DNA of 25,448 bases, taken from assembly GCA_900551265.1 (NCBI GenBank), contig URVL01000013.1, positions 1 through 25,448 of the forward strand, read 5' to 3'. Shown here piece after piece: positions 8,412 through 16,489 of the stretch. The stretch's first letter is position 1; the number at the start of each line of letters is the position of its first letter. This stretch comes from an uncultured Eubacteriales bacterium. Lineage in GTDB: Bacteria > Bacillota > Clostridia > Oscillospirales > QAMX01. The position numbers and the translations under genes were made by a program. The notes under the pieces were generated by a model. That model was given only the letters and a program-made list of their open reading frames with translations. It was not told where the DNA came from and searched no databases.

Positions 8412-9248
8412 ATGTGGACTGAAATACTGAAAGCGGCCCTGACTCTCGGCATTTTAGGCCTGGTTATGGGCGTTCTGCTCGCCGTCGCTTCGCGCATCTT
8501 CGCGGTGCATACGGACGAGCGCGTCGATCAAATTGCGGCAATTCTTCCCGGCGCCAATTGCGGCGGCTGTGGTTTTGCGGGCTGCACGGCCTATGCGACC
8601 GCCGTGGTTCGGGGCGAAGCGCCGCCGTCCGCATGCGCGGCGGGCGGCGCGGAGACCGCGCAGGGCATTGCAAAGATCCTCGGCGTGGACGTTTCTGTGC
8701 GCGAACGCCGCGTGGCTCACGTTTTCTGTTCCGGAGGCGACGTAACGGCGCGCCGCTTTCAATATACGGGCATCCAAACCTGCTTCGCCGCCTCGCGCAC
8801 GGCAAACGGTCCTGTCGAATGTACGTTTGCCTGCCTCGGTTTTGGCGACTGCGTGAAGAGCTGCCCTTTTTCCGCCATTCATATTGAAAACGGCCACGCC
8901 TTTGTCGATCGGGACCGCTGCACCGGCTGCGGCAAATGCCGGACGGTCTGTCCGCGCAAAGTTATCGAGCTGATTCCGCCCACAGCCCCGATCTCCGTCA
9001 ACTGCTCTTCGCGTGACCGGGGGGCTTTTGTGCGCAGCGTGTGCGAAGCGGGCTGCATTGGCTGCACATTGTGTGTAAAAGCCTGCACCCACGACGCGAT
9101 TCACGTTGCGGATAACCTCGCACGCATTGACTATGACAAATGCATTGGCTGCGGCGACTGTCTGAAAGTCTGCCCGCGTGGTATTATCCGTGAAGAAGAT
9201 ATCCTGCTAACCGCCGGTCTGCATTCTTATGCGGAAACGGGCGTTTAA
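8412..9248 (+). CDS. rnfB: Rnf complex subunit B (polyferredoxin entry subunit)
   Basis: RnfB takes electrons from reduced ferredoxin. The 278-residue product has one N-terminal membrane helix (about 8-30). A 4Fe-4S domain follows with ANCGGCGFAGC (C50, C53, C58, then C75). Four further clusters are indicated: C137/C141/C147/C151, C170/C173/C176/C180 (CTGCGKCRTVCP), C215/C218/C221/C225 (CIGCTLCVKAC) and C244/C247/C250/C254 (CIGCGDCLKVCP). This multi-cluster layout is typical of clostridial RnfB and longer than the enterobacterial one. It closes the rnf set; the next gene starts 20 bases on, with no terminator between. Whether the complex pumps Na+ or H+ cannot be read from the sequence. Confidence 0.97.
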   Translation: MWTEILKAALTLGILGLVMGVLLAVASRIFAVHTDERVDQIAAILPGANCGGCGFAGCTAYATAVVRGEAPPSACAAGGAETAQGIAKILGVDVSVRERRVAHVFCSGGDVTARRFQYTGIQTCFAASRTANGPVECTFACLGFGDCVKSCPFSAIHIENGHAFVDRDRCTGCGKCRTVCPRKVIELIPPTAPISVNCSSRDRGAFVRSVCEAGCIGCTLCVKACTHDAIHVADNLARIDYDKCIGCGDCLKVCPRGIIREEDILLTAGLHSYAETGV

Positions 9249-9268
9249 CATACCGGAGGGATCCCTGT

Positions 9269-10315
9269 TTGTCAAACCGTAAACCTTCTTCATCCAGACC
9301 AACCTATTATCAGGTCCATACACGCAGAAAGAAGCGCGGCCGTGGGAAATTGGCAGCCGCGCTTATTGTTCTGCTTTTGCTCGCCGCCGCATACTTTTTC
9401 TTAAGCGAGTTTCTTATTTTTACGCCGGAGGGCATCCGTCTTGCTTTCGGCACGGACGTCCCCTCCGATGAAAGCGGCGCCTCGTCCGGTACGGTCTTTG
9501 CCAGCACGCTGCAGGACGGCGAGCCGCGCATCAGCATCGACGCCGGCGAACTGCCGCCGGAGGGCGCGGGACCCATTCGCGGCGCGCTTTTAGAGGTGGC
9601 GGGCCGCACGCAGGCGGATATTCTCTCATCCGCCGTCAATTTAAAAAACCTCGGCTATACGGCGGCAATCGTACCTGTAAAGCCGTCGTCTGCCGCGCGG
9701 ATCAGTGCGGACGAGCTCTCCTGGGCAGCCGATGCCTGCGAGACGGCGAACCTGCGCTTTGTCGCCTACCTCTCCTGTTTCCGTGACGACGTAGCGTCGC
9801 GCGCAGATCCGGCGCTGGCCGTGTGCGACAGCGAAGGCGAACTGTTTATCGACTACGAATACAGCGCCTGGCTGAATCCCTATGAAGAGGCCGCGCGCGA
9901 CGCCGTTTTGGAAAACTGCCGCTTTGCCGTGTCCGGCGGTGCGGACGAGCTGCTTCTCGATCATCTCTGCTTTCCCTATGAGGGGAATCTCTCCGTCATC
10001 GACTATGGCGACAGGGAGGAATCCCCGCACGACGTCATCGGCGCGTTTGCGCAGCTGCTGCGGGAGACGTTTTCCGTATATCTCGGCGCCGTCATCAGCG
10101 GAGATGACATGTTTGGCGAGGGCGCCAGCGAAGTAAAGGGTCAGGACGTCGCCGTTTTTACCGAGAGTTTTGACCGCGTCTGGGGATACGCGGCAGATGC
10201 GGCGCAGGCAGGCGCGCTTGCAGGCCGGCTTGGACTGCTTTCACAGGAGGCCGTGGACTGCTTTTGTGCAATCATCGGCGCCGATTACGTAAGCATTTCT
10301 CTTTTGGAAGAATAA
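9269..10315 (+). CDS. membrane-anchored putative glycoside hydrolase (DUF4015-like)
   Basis: The start is a TTG with GGAGGG eight bases upstream. The 348-residue product has a basic N-terminus (RRKKRGRGK), one hydrophobic helix at about 27-48, an acidic/serine-rich linker and an extracellular domain from about residue 85. ADELLLDHLCFPYEG near 225-239 resembles the DE-x-x-x-D-x-x-x-FP segment of DUF4015, a TIM-barrel family annotated as putative glycoside hydrolase. D231 lies at the position of the conserved Asp. The match rests on this motif and the general layout, so the enzyme class is inferred. The substrate may be a cell-wall or surface glycan. It lies between rnfB and an ABC ATPase in the same apparent operon. 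Confidence 0.65.
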   Translation: MSNRKPSSSRPTYYQVHTRRKKRGRGKLAAALIVLLLLAAAYFFLSEFLIFTPEGIRLAFGTDVPSDESGASSGTVFASTLQDGEPRISIDAGELPPEGAGPIRGALLEVAGRTQADILSSAVNLKNLGYTAAIVPVKPSSAARISADELSWAADACETANLRFVAYLSCFRDDVASRADPALAVCDSEGELFIDYEYSAWLNPYEEAARDAVLENCRFAVSGGADELLLDHLCFPYEGNLSVIDYGDREESPHDVIGAFAQLLRETFSVYLGAVISGDDMFGEGASEVKGQDVAVFTESFDRVWGYAADAAQAGALAGRLGLLSQEAVDCFCAIIGADYVSISLLEE

Positions 10316-10328
10316 AAAGGAGACCCTT

Positions 10329-11060
10329 ATGCAAAACGCCGTACTTCAGATCTCACACTTTACAAAATGCTATAAAAAGGGCGTTCGCGCCGTCGACGAC
10401 ATGAGTCTCATGGTCCTGCCCGGCGACTGTTATGGTTTTATCGGCCCAAATGGCGCGGGAAAAACCACCACCCTGCGCGCGGTCGCCGGCGTCATGGATT
10501 TCGACGAAGGAGAAATCCGCATCACAGGACATGACATCCGCCGCGAGCCAATTGCCTGCAAGTCTGTCACGGCCTATATTCCGGATAACCCCGATATTTA
10601 TCAGTTCCTGACCGGAATACAATATTTAAATTTCATCGCCGATATTTTTAACGTCTCCGATCGTTCGGAAAAGATTCTGCGTTATGCCAAGGCCTTTGAC
10701 CTGCACGACCACTTAAACGAGCTGATCGGCTCGTATTCTCACGGGATGCGCCAAAAGCTCGTCATTATCTCGGCGCTGATCCATGCGCCGAAGCTGCTGA
10801 TTCTGGATGAACCGTTCGTCGGACTGGATCCCATTGCGTCTCATACGCTGCGAGGGTTTATGGCGGATATCTGCGCCTCCGGCGGCGCGGTGTTTTTCTC
10901 CACGCACGTGCTTGAGGTGGCGCAGAAACTCTGCAATAAAATTGCGATCATCCGCGGCGGACGCCTCGCCGCCTCCGGCGATACGGACAAGGTCTGCGGT
11001 GCGCGCGATTTGGAAGACGTATTCTTAGAGCTGGAACGCGAAGCGCATACGGAAGCGTGA
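10329..11060 (+). CDS. ABC transporter ATP-binding protein (ABC-2 type)
   Basis: The 243-residue product is a complete ABC ATPase: Walker [10 protein letters not shown] (39-47), signature SYSHGMRQK (135-143), Walker B LLILDEP (156-162) and the switch His in STH (191-193). The Q-loop region reads YIPDNPDIY, without a clear Gln, as in several exporter-type ATPases of the CcmA/NatA group that pair with ABC-2 permeases. No permease gene lies on either side; the next gene is rnhA. It must therefore use a membrane partner encoded elsewhere, or the partner has been lost. AAAGGAG stands before the ATG, 13 bases after the preceding stop, so it belongs to the same operon. Confidence 0.9.
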   Translation: MQNAVLQISHFTKCYKKGVRAVDDMSLMVLPGDCYGFIGPNGAGKTTTLRAVAGVMDFDEGEIRITGHDIRREPIACKSVTAYIPDNPDIYQFLTGIQYLNFIADIFNVSDRSEKILRYAKAFDLHDHLNELIGSYSHGMRQKLVIISALIHAPKLLILDEPFVGLDPIASHTLRGFMADICASGGAVFFSTHVLEVAQKLCNKIAIIRGGRLAASGDTDKVCGARDLEDVFLELEREAHTEA

Positions 11061-11116
11061 GCGGTTTCCCCTCTGCGGAAATCATTCCGCTTGACCTGAC
11101 GAAAGGGCACATTCTT

Positions 11117-11557
11117 ATGATGAAAACAGTCACTATTTATACCGACGGCGCGTGTTCCGGAAATCCCGGACCGGGCGGCTGGGCGGCAATACTCGCCTAT
11201 GGCGAGCGCCGGCGCGAAATCTCCGGCGGCGAGCGCGCCACGACCAACAACCGCATGGAATTGACCGCCGTCATTCGCGCGCTGGAGCTTTTAAAAGAGC
11301 CGTGCATCGTGGAGCTCTACTCGGACTCCAAATATGTAATCGACTCCCTGTCAAAAGGCTGGGCGAAGGGTTGGCGCGCCCGCGGTTGGCGCAAGGCGGA
11401 TAAGACGCCGGCGCTGAACCCGGATCTTTTTGCCGTCCTGCTCGAGCTTGCCGGCCGGCACGAACTCCATTACCACTGGGTAAAGGGACATGCGGAAAAC
11501 GCGGATAATAACCGCTGCGACGAACTGGCTAGACGCGAAATTGAAAAATTCAAATAA
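11117..11557 (+). CDS. rnhA: ribonuclease HI
   Basis: RNase HI cuts the RNA strand of RNA-DNA hybrids. The 146-residue product has [16 protein letters not shown] and the complete active site: D10, E48 (NNRMEL), D70 (YSDSKYV), H125 (WVKGH) and D135 (NRCDELAR). I chose ATG 11117 with AAAGGG nine bases upstream, because the family begins just before this point. The frame is open back to a GTG at 11057 overlapping the ABC gene stop (GTGA), which would add 20 unrelated residues. It is the last gene before the terminator at 11558-11587. Confidence 0.96.
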   Translation: MMKTVTIYTDGACSGNPGPGGWAAILAYGERRREISGGERATTNNRMELTAVIRALELLKEPCIVELYSDSKYVIDSLSKGWAKGWRARGWRKADKTPALNPDLFAVLLELAGRHELHYHWVKGHAENADNNRCDELARREIEKFK

Positions 11558-11587
11558 AAAAAGAGAGGACCATGGTCCTCTCTTTTT
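11558..11587. terminator. bidirectional terminator between convergent genes
   Basis: A perfect 14-bp inverted repeat, AAAAAGAGAGGACC with its complement, is centred on ATGG. It gives U-runs on both strands. It starts right after the rnhA stop and lies 59 bases beyond the stop of the convergent amidohydrolase gene, so it can serve both operons. Confidence 0.93.
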
Positions 11588-11646
11588 AAATATCGCCGCA
11601 CCGGCGCACAGCGAAGCGCCTCATAACCGCGTCCGCCCGGGTCCAT

Positions 11647-12447
11647 TCAAATACCGAACAGGCGCCGGACATTCCCGCTCAGCATCCTGCGGTTTTCCTC
11701 TTCGCTGAATCCCAGCGAGAAGAAATACGCCAGCTCCTTCTCCGGCGACCACATGGGATAGTCCGTGCCGAACAGTACGCGGTCCGTACCGTAACGCAGG
11801 ATCAGCTCACGTACCACCTGAGGCTTTAAGTAAGGAAATGTCGAAGAGCAGTCCACATAGAGATTCGGGAACCCGGAGAGCCGGCGGCTCGCCTCATCCC
11901 ATATCGACCAACCGCCCATATGCGCCCCGATGATAATCAGACCCTGATAAATCTTCAAAATCGGAACCAGCCGGTTTGGATTGGAAAAGTCATAGCGGTA
12001 ATCGCCCGTATGCATTAAAATGGGCAGCCGGCCCTCGCAGAGTTCGTAAATCTTCAGGCAGCGGTAGTCGTCGATTTTAAATTTCTGAATGTCCGGGTGC
12101 AGCTTCACGCCGCGCAGCCCCAAAGATACCAGATGCGCCACATCGCCTGCAATATCCGGACTGTCGGGGTGCAGCGTGCCGAGGCCTGTCAGACGGCCGC
12201 CGCTTTTTTCCACTTCCGCCGCAATGAATTCATTGATGCTCTTCACCTGGCGCGGCGTAGTTGCGACCGACTGCACAATAAAGTGATCAATTCCGGCAGA
12301 TCCGCCCTGGCGGATCAGATCCGGAACCGTACCCAGGCAGGCGGAGCGCTCCCCATAAAAGGTGTCCGTTCCGGCAACGGCGCGCGCAGCAATTTTTTCC
12401 GGATAAATGTGGCAATGCGCATCATAAACAAGCAATCCATTTTTCAT
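11647..12447 (-). CDS. amidohydrolase (Amidohydro_2 family)
   Basis: The 266-residue product has the metal-site pattern of the TIM-barrel amidohydrolase-2 family: DAHCHIYP (H11, H13), GVKLHP (K115), LMHTG (H146), GAHMGG (H176) and FGTDYPMW (D229). Members are decarboxylases or hydrolases of small molecules; the substrate is not predictable here. ATG 12447 has AAGGA ten bases upstream, while a TTG at 12453 in the same frame has it only four bases away, so I prefer the ATG. It is the last gene of the minus-strand operon, 56 bases after the alcohol dehydrogenase. The two may act on one pathway, but there is no direct evidence. Confidence 0.9.
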   Translation of the reverse strand: MKNGLLVYDAHCHIYPEKIAARAVAGTDTFYGERSACLGTVPDLIRQGGSAGIDHFIVQSVATTPRQVKSINEFIAAEVEKSGGRLTGLGTLHPDSPDIAGDVAHLVSLGLRGVKLHPDIQKFKIDDYRCLKIYELCEGRLPILMHTGDYRYDFSNPNRLVPILKIYQGLIIIGAHMGGWSIWDEASRRLSGFPNLYVDCSSTFPYLKPQVVRELILRYGTDRVLFGTDYPMWSPEKELAYFFSLGFSEEENRRMLSGNVRRLFGI

Positions 12448-12503
12448 AGTCAAGATGTCCTTATGCTAAACTCAAATTTCGTGCGGCCGTGCGCACGGCC
12501 ATG

Positions 12504-13661
12504 TCAACGGCCCGCCTCCCACGCCGTGCGGTAAAGCCTGGCGCAGTCCGCCGCAGTTACGGCCTTATAACAGTTTGCCGGGCTTCCGCTCGCTATGGCG
12601 TCGGACGCCATCTTATCAATTGCAGCGAAAAATGCCGCCTCCTCGATGCCACACCTGGCCAGCGCCGGCACACCGCAGACGCGGCAGACGTCCGCAAGCG
12701 CATCCAGCAGCGCATTCGACGCCACTGCGTCCGACGCATCCGCCGAACAGCCTGCGGCACGGGACAGCGCCGCAAAACGGGAGAGCGCGCCACCTGCCAC
12801 ATCGCGCAGGCAGACGGGGAGCAGCATCGCATTGGAAAGCCCATGCGGCACATGAAAGAGCGCGCCAATGGGGCGGCTCATGCCGTGCACAATCGTAACG
12901 CTTGCATTGTTGATGCAAATTCCGGCCTCCAGCGCCGCAAGCGACATCTCGCGCCGCGCGTTTTTATCTGAAGGATCCCGGTATGCCACGGGCAAAGCCG
13001 TCAGAATCCGCCGTACGGCGGAAACCGCCAGGGTATCGGTCAGGGGTGTGGCCCGTCGCGACGTATAGGCCTCTACGGCATGCGTCAGCGCGTCAAGGCC
13101 CGTCGCAGCGGTGAGGCCGGGCGGCATCGTCGCGCTGGCGCGTTCATCCACCACCGCCAGAGCCGGAAGCAGCGCGCCGCCCTTTAAAAGCATCTTCGTA
13201 TCCGTGTCTTCGTCCGTAATGATGGTAAAGCGCGTCGCCTCGCTGCCCGTGCCCGCAGTCGTCGGAATTGCGGCAACGGGAGGCGCAGGGTTCTCCATCT
13301 CACGGCCCTGGTAGTCTGAGAGGGGGCCAGGATTTACAAGCGTCGCAGCGATCGCCTTTGCCGCATCCAGCGGACTCCCGCCGCCAATCCCGATCAAATA
13401 GTCGCATCCCTCCCGGCGGTAAATAGCGGCGCCCGCCTCAATCATGCGGACGGTCGGCTCGCCCGTAATCTCGCTGTAGACGGCATGGGAAATGCCGTTT
13501 TCTTGCAAAAGCGATGCAAACTCCGCAAAAAACGGCGTTTTCACCGTATGAGGGCCGGACACAACCAGCGGCCGCGCGCCCAGTTCCTTCAAAAACGGCG
13601 CCGCTTCAGAAAGCGCCTGTTCGCCGGTAACGATCCTGGCCGGTACAGAAAAAACTGACAT
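12504..13661 (-). CDS. iron-containing alcohol dehydrogenase
   Basis: The 385-residue product is a group III (Fe-dependent) alcohol dehydrogenase. It has the nucleotide-binding GIGGGSPLDAAKAIA (91-105) and TTAGTGSEATRF (134-145). The metal ligands are D190, H194 (GLDALTHAVEAY), H259 and H273 (HGMSRPIGALFHVPHG). Such enzymes interconvert alcohols and aldehydes or ketones with NAD(P)H. The physiological substrate is not clear. The start has GGAG about seven bases upstream. The ispF stop is only 23 bases away, so it is probably expressed with the isoprenoid genes. Confidence 0.95.
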   Translation of the reverse strand: MSVFSVPARIVTGEQALSEAAPFLKELGARPLVVSGPHTVKTPFFAEFASLLQENGISHAVYSEITGEPTVRMIEAGAAIYRREGCDYLIGIGGGSPLDAAKAIAATLVNPGPLSDYQGREMENPAPPVAAIPTTAGTGSEATRFTIITDEDTDTKMLLKGGALLPALAVVDERASATMPPGLTAATGLDALTHAVEAYTSRRATPLTDTLAVSAVRRILTALPVAYRDPSDKNARREMSLAALEAGICINNASVTIVHGMSRPIGALFHVPHGLSNAMLLPVCLRDVAGGALSRFAALSRAAGCSADASDAVASNALLDALADVCRVCGVPALARCGIEEAAFFAAIDKMASDAIASGSPANCYKAVTAADCARLYRTAWEAGR

Positions 13662-13684
13662 AGAAAATCTCCATTTTTACAATT

Positions 13685-14173
13685 TCAAAGGACGGCGCGT
13701 TCCAAAAGCGCTACTGCGTGCGCCGCAATCCCCTCGCCACGTCCGGAGAAGCCTAACCCCTCCTCCGTCGTAGCCTTTACGTTTACACACGCGGGCGCAA
13801 TTTCCAGGACGGCGGCCAGATTCTGCCGCATCTGCCCGACAAACGGCGCAAGCCGCGGGCGCTGCGCAATGACCGTCGCATCCACATTTCCGGCGCGCCA
13901 GCCGGCGTCAGCGAGAAGCCGCCGCACCTGATCCAGCAGGAGCAGGCTCGAAATTCCACGGTACCGCTCATCCGTATCCGGGAAATGGCGGCCAATGTCG
14001 CCAAGCCCCGCCGCTCCCAAAAGCGCGTCCATCACGGCATGCGTCAAAACATCCGCGTCGCTGTGGCCGGAAAGCCCCAGCGCATACGGTACCTGCACGC
14101 CGCCCAACACAAGCGCCCGGCCCTCTGCCAGGCGGTGCACGTCATAGCCGTGCCCAATCCGCAGGTTAGACAT
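13685..14173 (-). CDS. ispF: 2-C-methyl-D-erythritol 2,4-cyclodiphosphate synthase
   Basis: IspF makes the cyclic diphosphate of the MEP isoprenoid pathway and releases CMP. The 162-residue product has [11 protein letters not shown] with D11 and H13, and [19 protein letters not shown] with H45, the zinc ligands. [20 protein letters not shown] near the C-terminus binds the cytidine part. Its start overlaps the end of ispD by eight bases, which places two consecutive MEP-related enzymes under coupled translation. Confidence 0.97.
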   Translation of the reverse strand: MSNLRIGHGYDVHRLAEGRALVLGGVQVPYALGLSGHSDADVLTHAVMDALLGAAGLGDIGRHFPDTDERYRGISSLLLLDQVRRLLADAGWRAGNVDATVIAQRPRLAPFVGQMRQNLAAVLEIAPACVNVKATTEEGLGFSGRGEGIAAHAVALLERAVL

Positions 14174-14918
14174 CGCGTGCCTCCAGAATTGCTTCCGCCA
14201 GGATCAAGTCGTCCGGCGTCGTAATCTTGATATTGGTATTCTCTCCCTCGCAGGTATAGATATGCTTACCAATGGCCTCGACCGCGGCGCAGTCGTCCGT
14301 GTAGTCGACGCCGTCCTGCTCGGCCCTGGCATAGGCAGCCTTTAAAATTGCCGCGTCAAAAACCTGCGGCGTCTGCGCCGCGCGAAGAAGCGAACGCGTG
14401 GGCGTATGGTCGATATACCCCGCAGACGACATCATCTTGATCGTATCCTTAACCGGCACCACAACCACCGCCGCGCCCGTTTTTGCAGCGAGCGCGATCA
14501 CGCGTCCGATCATTTCCGGGCTGCCCAAAGGACGCGCACCGTCATGCACCGCGATCAACTGCGTCTCCTTCGAGCACTCCGCCGCGCCGCGCGCCACCGA
14601 CGCGCCGCGCGAATCGCCGCCTGTCACCACACGCGTCAGCTTCGTGATTCCATACTCCGAAGCCAGGTTTGCCACGTGCGGAATTTCCTCCGGCTTTGTC
14701 GCCACGACAATTTCATCCACATATTCGCACGCTTCCAGATTCATCAGCGTATGCGCAAGGACCGGGATCCCGCGCAGGGTTGAAAACTGCTTGTTGCAGC
14801 CCGCCATACGGGTTGAATTCCCGGCGGCCGGTACGACCGCACTGCAAAAAGGACGCGGTTTCGCGTCCTGCTCTCTCATCTTGTCCATCATTTTTGCAAC
14901 CAACTTTTTTACATTCAT
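14166..14918 (-). CDS. ispD: 2-C-methyl-D-erythritol 4-phosphate cytidylyltransferase
   Basis: IspD joins CTP and methylerythritol phosphate. The 250-residue product has [18 protein letters not shown] at 28-45 (the AAGxGxRM...KQ nucleotide loop with K43), [22 protein letters not shown] and [13 protein letters not shown], all family signatures. The start is ATG 14918 with GGAGG about six bases upstream. It gives a basic extension of some 22 residues before the core, longer than E. coli IspD. The frame is open further upstream to 14960 but lacks a ribosome binding site there. It lies 120 bases after carD, separated by a hairpin. Confidence 0.96.
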   Translation of the reverse strand: MNVKKLVAKMMDKMREQDAKPRPFCSAVVPAAGNSTRMAGCNKQFSTLRGIPVLAHTLMNLEACEYVDEIVVATKPEEIPHVANLASEYGITKLTRVVTGGDSRGASVARGAAECSKETQLIAVHDGARPLGSPEMIGRVIALAAKTGAAVVVVPVKDTIKMMSSAGYIDHTPTRSLLRAAQTPQVFDAAILKAAYARAEQDGVDYTDDCAAVEAIGKHIYTCEGENTNIKITTPDDLILAEAILEARDV

Positions 14919-15004
14919 AAAAAGCCTCCGCGAAAAACACAACGGGCGTACGCCGGCCATCCCCGCCGGACAAAGCCCTCTTTCGCATACTTATGCCGAA
15001 AGGC

Positions 15005-15036
15005 GCCGCTTTAGTCCCCGGCCCTCCCAAAGCGGC
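15005..15036 (-). other. hairpin between carD and ispD
   Basis: An 8-bp inverted repeat GCCGCTTT/AAAGCGGC (15005-15012 and 15029-15036) has a 16-base GC-rich loop. It begins three bases after the carD stop. No U-run follows, so it is not a standard terminator. It could slow decay of the carD message or attenuate read-through into ispD. Confidence 0.4.
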
Positions 15037-15038
15037 AA

Positions 15039-15512
15039 TCAAAGGCCTTCCACCAGGGCGCGCTCCAGCACTTCATAACTCTTGTTCGTCGCCAGGACCA
15101 GTTCCGACAGCAGGATCTGTTTTGCCGTATTGAGCATTTTTCGCTCGCCCGTGGAAAGGCCGTGCTCAGACTCGCGCACCATCAGGCTCTTCACCACGCG
15201 GGAAACCTCGTCAAGCTTTCCGCTTTTCAGCCGCAGCATGTTTTCCCGATAGCGGCGGTTCCAGTTCTGCACGGGGTCAACTTCCAGCTTCGCAAAAGCC
15301 GCCAGCACCGCATAGGCCTCATCCTCCGCGATCACCGGCCGGATCCCGATTGCATCGGAGCTGTCGACAGGGACCAGAACGCGGACATTTCCCGTCGGAA
15401 TCTGAAGGACGTAGTACTTGCGCGTCTCGCCCGCGACTTTTTGCTCGACAATTTCTTCAATCCTGCCGGCGCCATGCATCGGATGAACAATCACATCCCC
15501 CGGCAAATACAC
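15039..15512 (-). CDS. carD: CarD/CdnL family transcription regulator
   Basis: CarD-family proteins bind the RNA polymerase beta subunit and stabilise open promoter complexes. The 157-residue product has the N-terminal RNAP-interacting domain (YLPGDVIVHPMHGAGRIEEI, 2-21) and a helical C-terminal DNA-binding part containing NRRYRENMLRLKSGK. A GTG at 15518 is in frame, but GGGAGGG at 15525-15519 nearly touches it. The GTG at 15512 has the correct seven-base spacing and gives the usual short N-terminus, so I chose it. It heads the operon with ispD, ispF, alcohol dehydrogenase and amidohydrolase. Confidence 0.93.
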   Translation of the reverse strand: MYLPGDVIVHPMHGAGRIEEIVEQKVAGETRKYYVLQIPTGNVRVLVPVDSSDAIGIRPVIAEDEAYAVLAAFAKLEVDPVQNWNRRYRENMLRLKSGKLDEVSRVVKSLMVRESEHGLSTGERKMLNTAKQILLSELVLATNKSYEVLERALVEGL

Positions 15513-15518
15513 AAGCAC

Positions 15519-15525
15519 CCCTCCC
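15519..15525 (-). promoter_or_regulatory. ribosome binding site that decides the carD start
   Basis: GGGAGGG on the minus strand is seven bases from GTG 15512 (counted from its GGAGG core) but only one base from GTG 15518. This supports the shorter protein. Confidence 0.6.
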
Positions 15526-15546
15526 TTTTAGAATGTTTCCAGTATC

Positions 15547-15575
15547 ATTATACACCTAAAAAGGCGGATATACAA
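15547..15575 (-). promoter_or_regulatory. promoter of the carD-ispD-ispF operon
   Basis: On the minus strand TTGTAT (15575-15570), a 17-base spacer and a perfect TATAAT (15552-15547) precede carD by about 35 bases. Confidence 0.7.
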
Positions 15576-15592
15576 TATTTTTAGCAGAATGT

Positions 15593-16309
15593 TTAAATTT
15601 TACGCACAAATTTGGCGCCTGTCCAGTCAATTCTATCCAGCGTTTCCGCGAAACACGGATTCTGTAAAAATCCGTCGGACCCACTGTCCGCCATCATGGG
15701 ATGGCGGCTTTCATAGCGCGTTCCGCGCGTGATATACGCGCCGTAACCGCGCGCGTCCGCGCCCCATAAAAACCACACGGCGCCGGCGCCACGCAGCTCG
15801 TCAAGATAGGCCACAAGTTCCCGCGCAAAAGGCGCCCACAGCTTTTTGTGTGAAAGCGGCGCGCCCTGGCGGCAGGTGAGGTACGCGTTCAAAAACAAAA
15901 CGCCCTGCGCCTCCAGCGCGTCCCACAGCCGGTCCGGCGGCAGAATGGGAAAGCGTCCGTCCGCAATGCGCGCCTGCACCTCGCGCCAGGGAAGCAGTTC
16001 GCCCGTCACGGCCCGGCAGATCGCGCGCACCAGATTGCGAAGCGAAGACTGCCGGATTGTCCCCTGCCAAGAGGAGAGCCCCGCAACCTCAAAGCTCCGG
16101 CCCGTCGCGGCGCCCGGCTGCGGATAAGGGTCCTGCCCCAGCACCACCACACGCACGCGGGAGAGCTCGCCCTGCGCAAAGCGGAAAATCAGGCGCTCCG
16201 GAGGGTTATACGGCGCCTGCCCGGCGGCGGCAAGGATCTCCGACAGCCTCTCCCGCCACGGTGTGAAAAACGGCTGCCAGGAGGGATGAATCATCTCAAA
16301 ATATTCCAT
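15593..16309 (-). CDS. ung: divergent family 1 uracil-DNA glycosylase
   Basis: The 238-residue product matches the layout of family 1 uracil-DNA glycosylases, which remove uracil from DNA. It keeps the catalytic Asp in VVVLGQDPYP (D60), Tyr62, Asn141 in VLFLNAYLT, VWFLWGADA and the catalytic His in SRHPMM (H203). It departs from the usual text at two conserved sites: GQDPYH is GQDPYP, and HPSP is HPMM. The leader GGAG lies five to six bases before ATG 16309. It is a single gene with its own promoter, downstream of a group of DnaA-like boxes. I think it is an active but divergent Ung; a specialised uracil glycosylase is possible. Confidence 0.85.
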   Translation of the reverse strand: MEYFEMIHPSWQPFFTPWRERLSEILAAAGQAPYNPPERLIFRFAQGELSRVRVVVLGQDPYPQPGAATGRSFEVAGLSSWQGTIRQSSLRNLVRAICRAVTGELLPWREVQARIADGRFPILPPDRLWDALEAQGVLFLNAYLTCRQGAPLSHKKLWAPFARELVAYLDELRGAGAVWFLWGADARGYGAYITRGTRYESRHPMMADSGSDGFLQNPCFAETLDRIDWTGAKFVRKI

Positions 16310-16339
16310 TTATACTCCGTCAAACATGTATGAATTTTG

Positions 16340-16367
16340 AATAAAATACGACCTGCGCTTATGTCAA
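16340..16367 (-). promoter_or_regulatory. promoter of ung
   Basis: A perfect TTGACA (16367-16362), a 16-base spacer and TTTATT (16345-16340) lie 30 bases upstream of the ung start on the minus strand. The DnaA-box group lies immediately upstream of this promoter. Confidence 0.5.
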
Positions 16368-16403
16368 CAAAGTTTTCCCCTCGGAAAAGTGCGGCGAACA
16401 ACG

Positions 16404-16489
16404 CAATCCACAGGGTTTATCCCTACTTATCCACATTATCCACAGGTTTTTCCACAGGATAGCGCCATGCATGGCCTGAATAATCCACA
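16404..16489 (+). promoter_or_regulatory. cluster of DnaA-box-like sequences
   Basis: Six copies related to the DnaA box TTATCCACA lie in the same direction within 86 bases. Two are perfect and directly adjacent (16427-16435, 16436-16444). Two have one mismatch (TTTTCCACA 16448-16456, TAATCCACA 16481-16489). Two have two mismatches (CAATCCACA 16404-16412, TTATCCCTA 16417-16425). Distances between the first five starts are 13, 10, 9 and 12 bases, near one helical turn. The group sits between the comM stop and the ung promoter. It may titrate DnaA or let DnaA control ung; no dnaA gene or divergent gene layout supports an origin here. Confidence 0.7.
16464..16475. repeat. 12-bp perfect palindrome within the DnaA-box group
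   Basis: GCCATGCATGGC reads the same on both strands and fills the gap between the fifth and sixth DnaA-like boxes. It could be a binding site for a dimeric protein. Confidence 0.5.
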
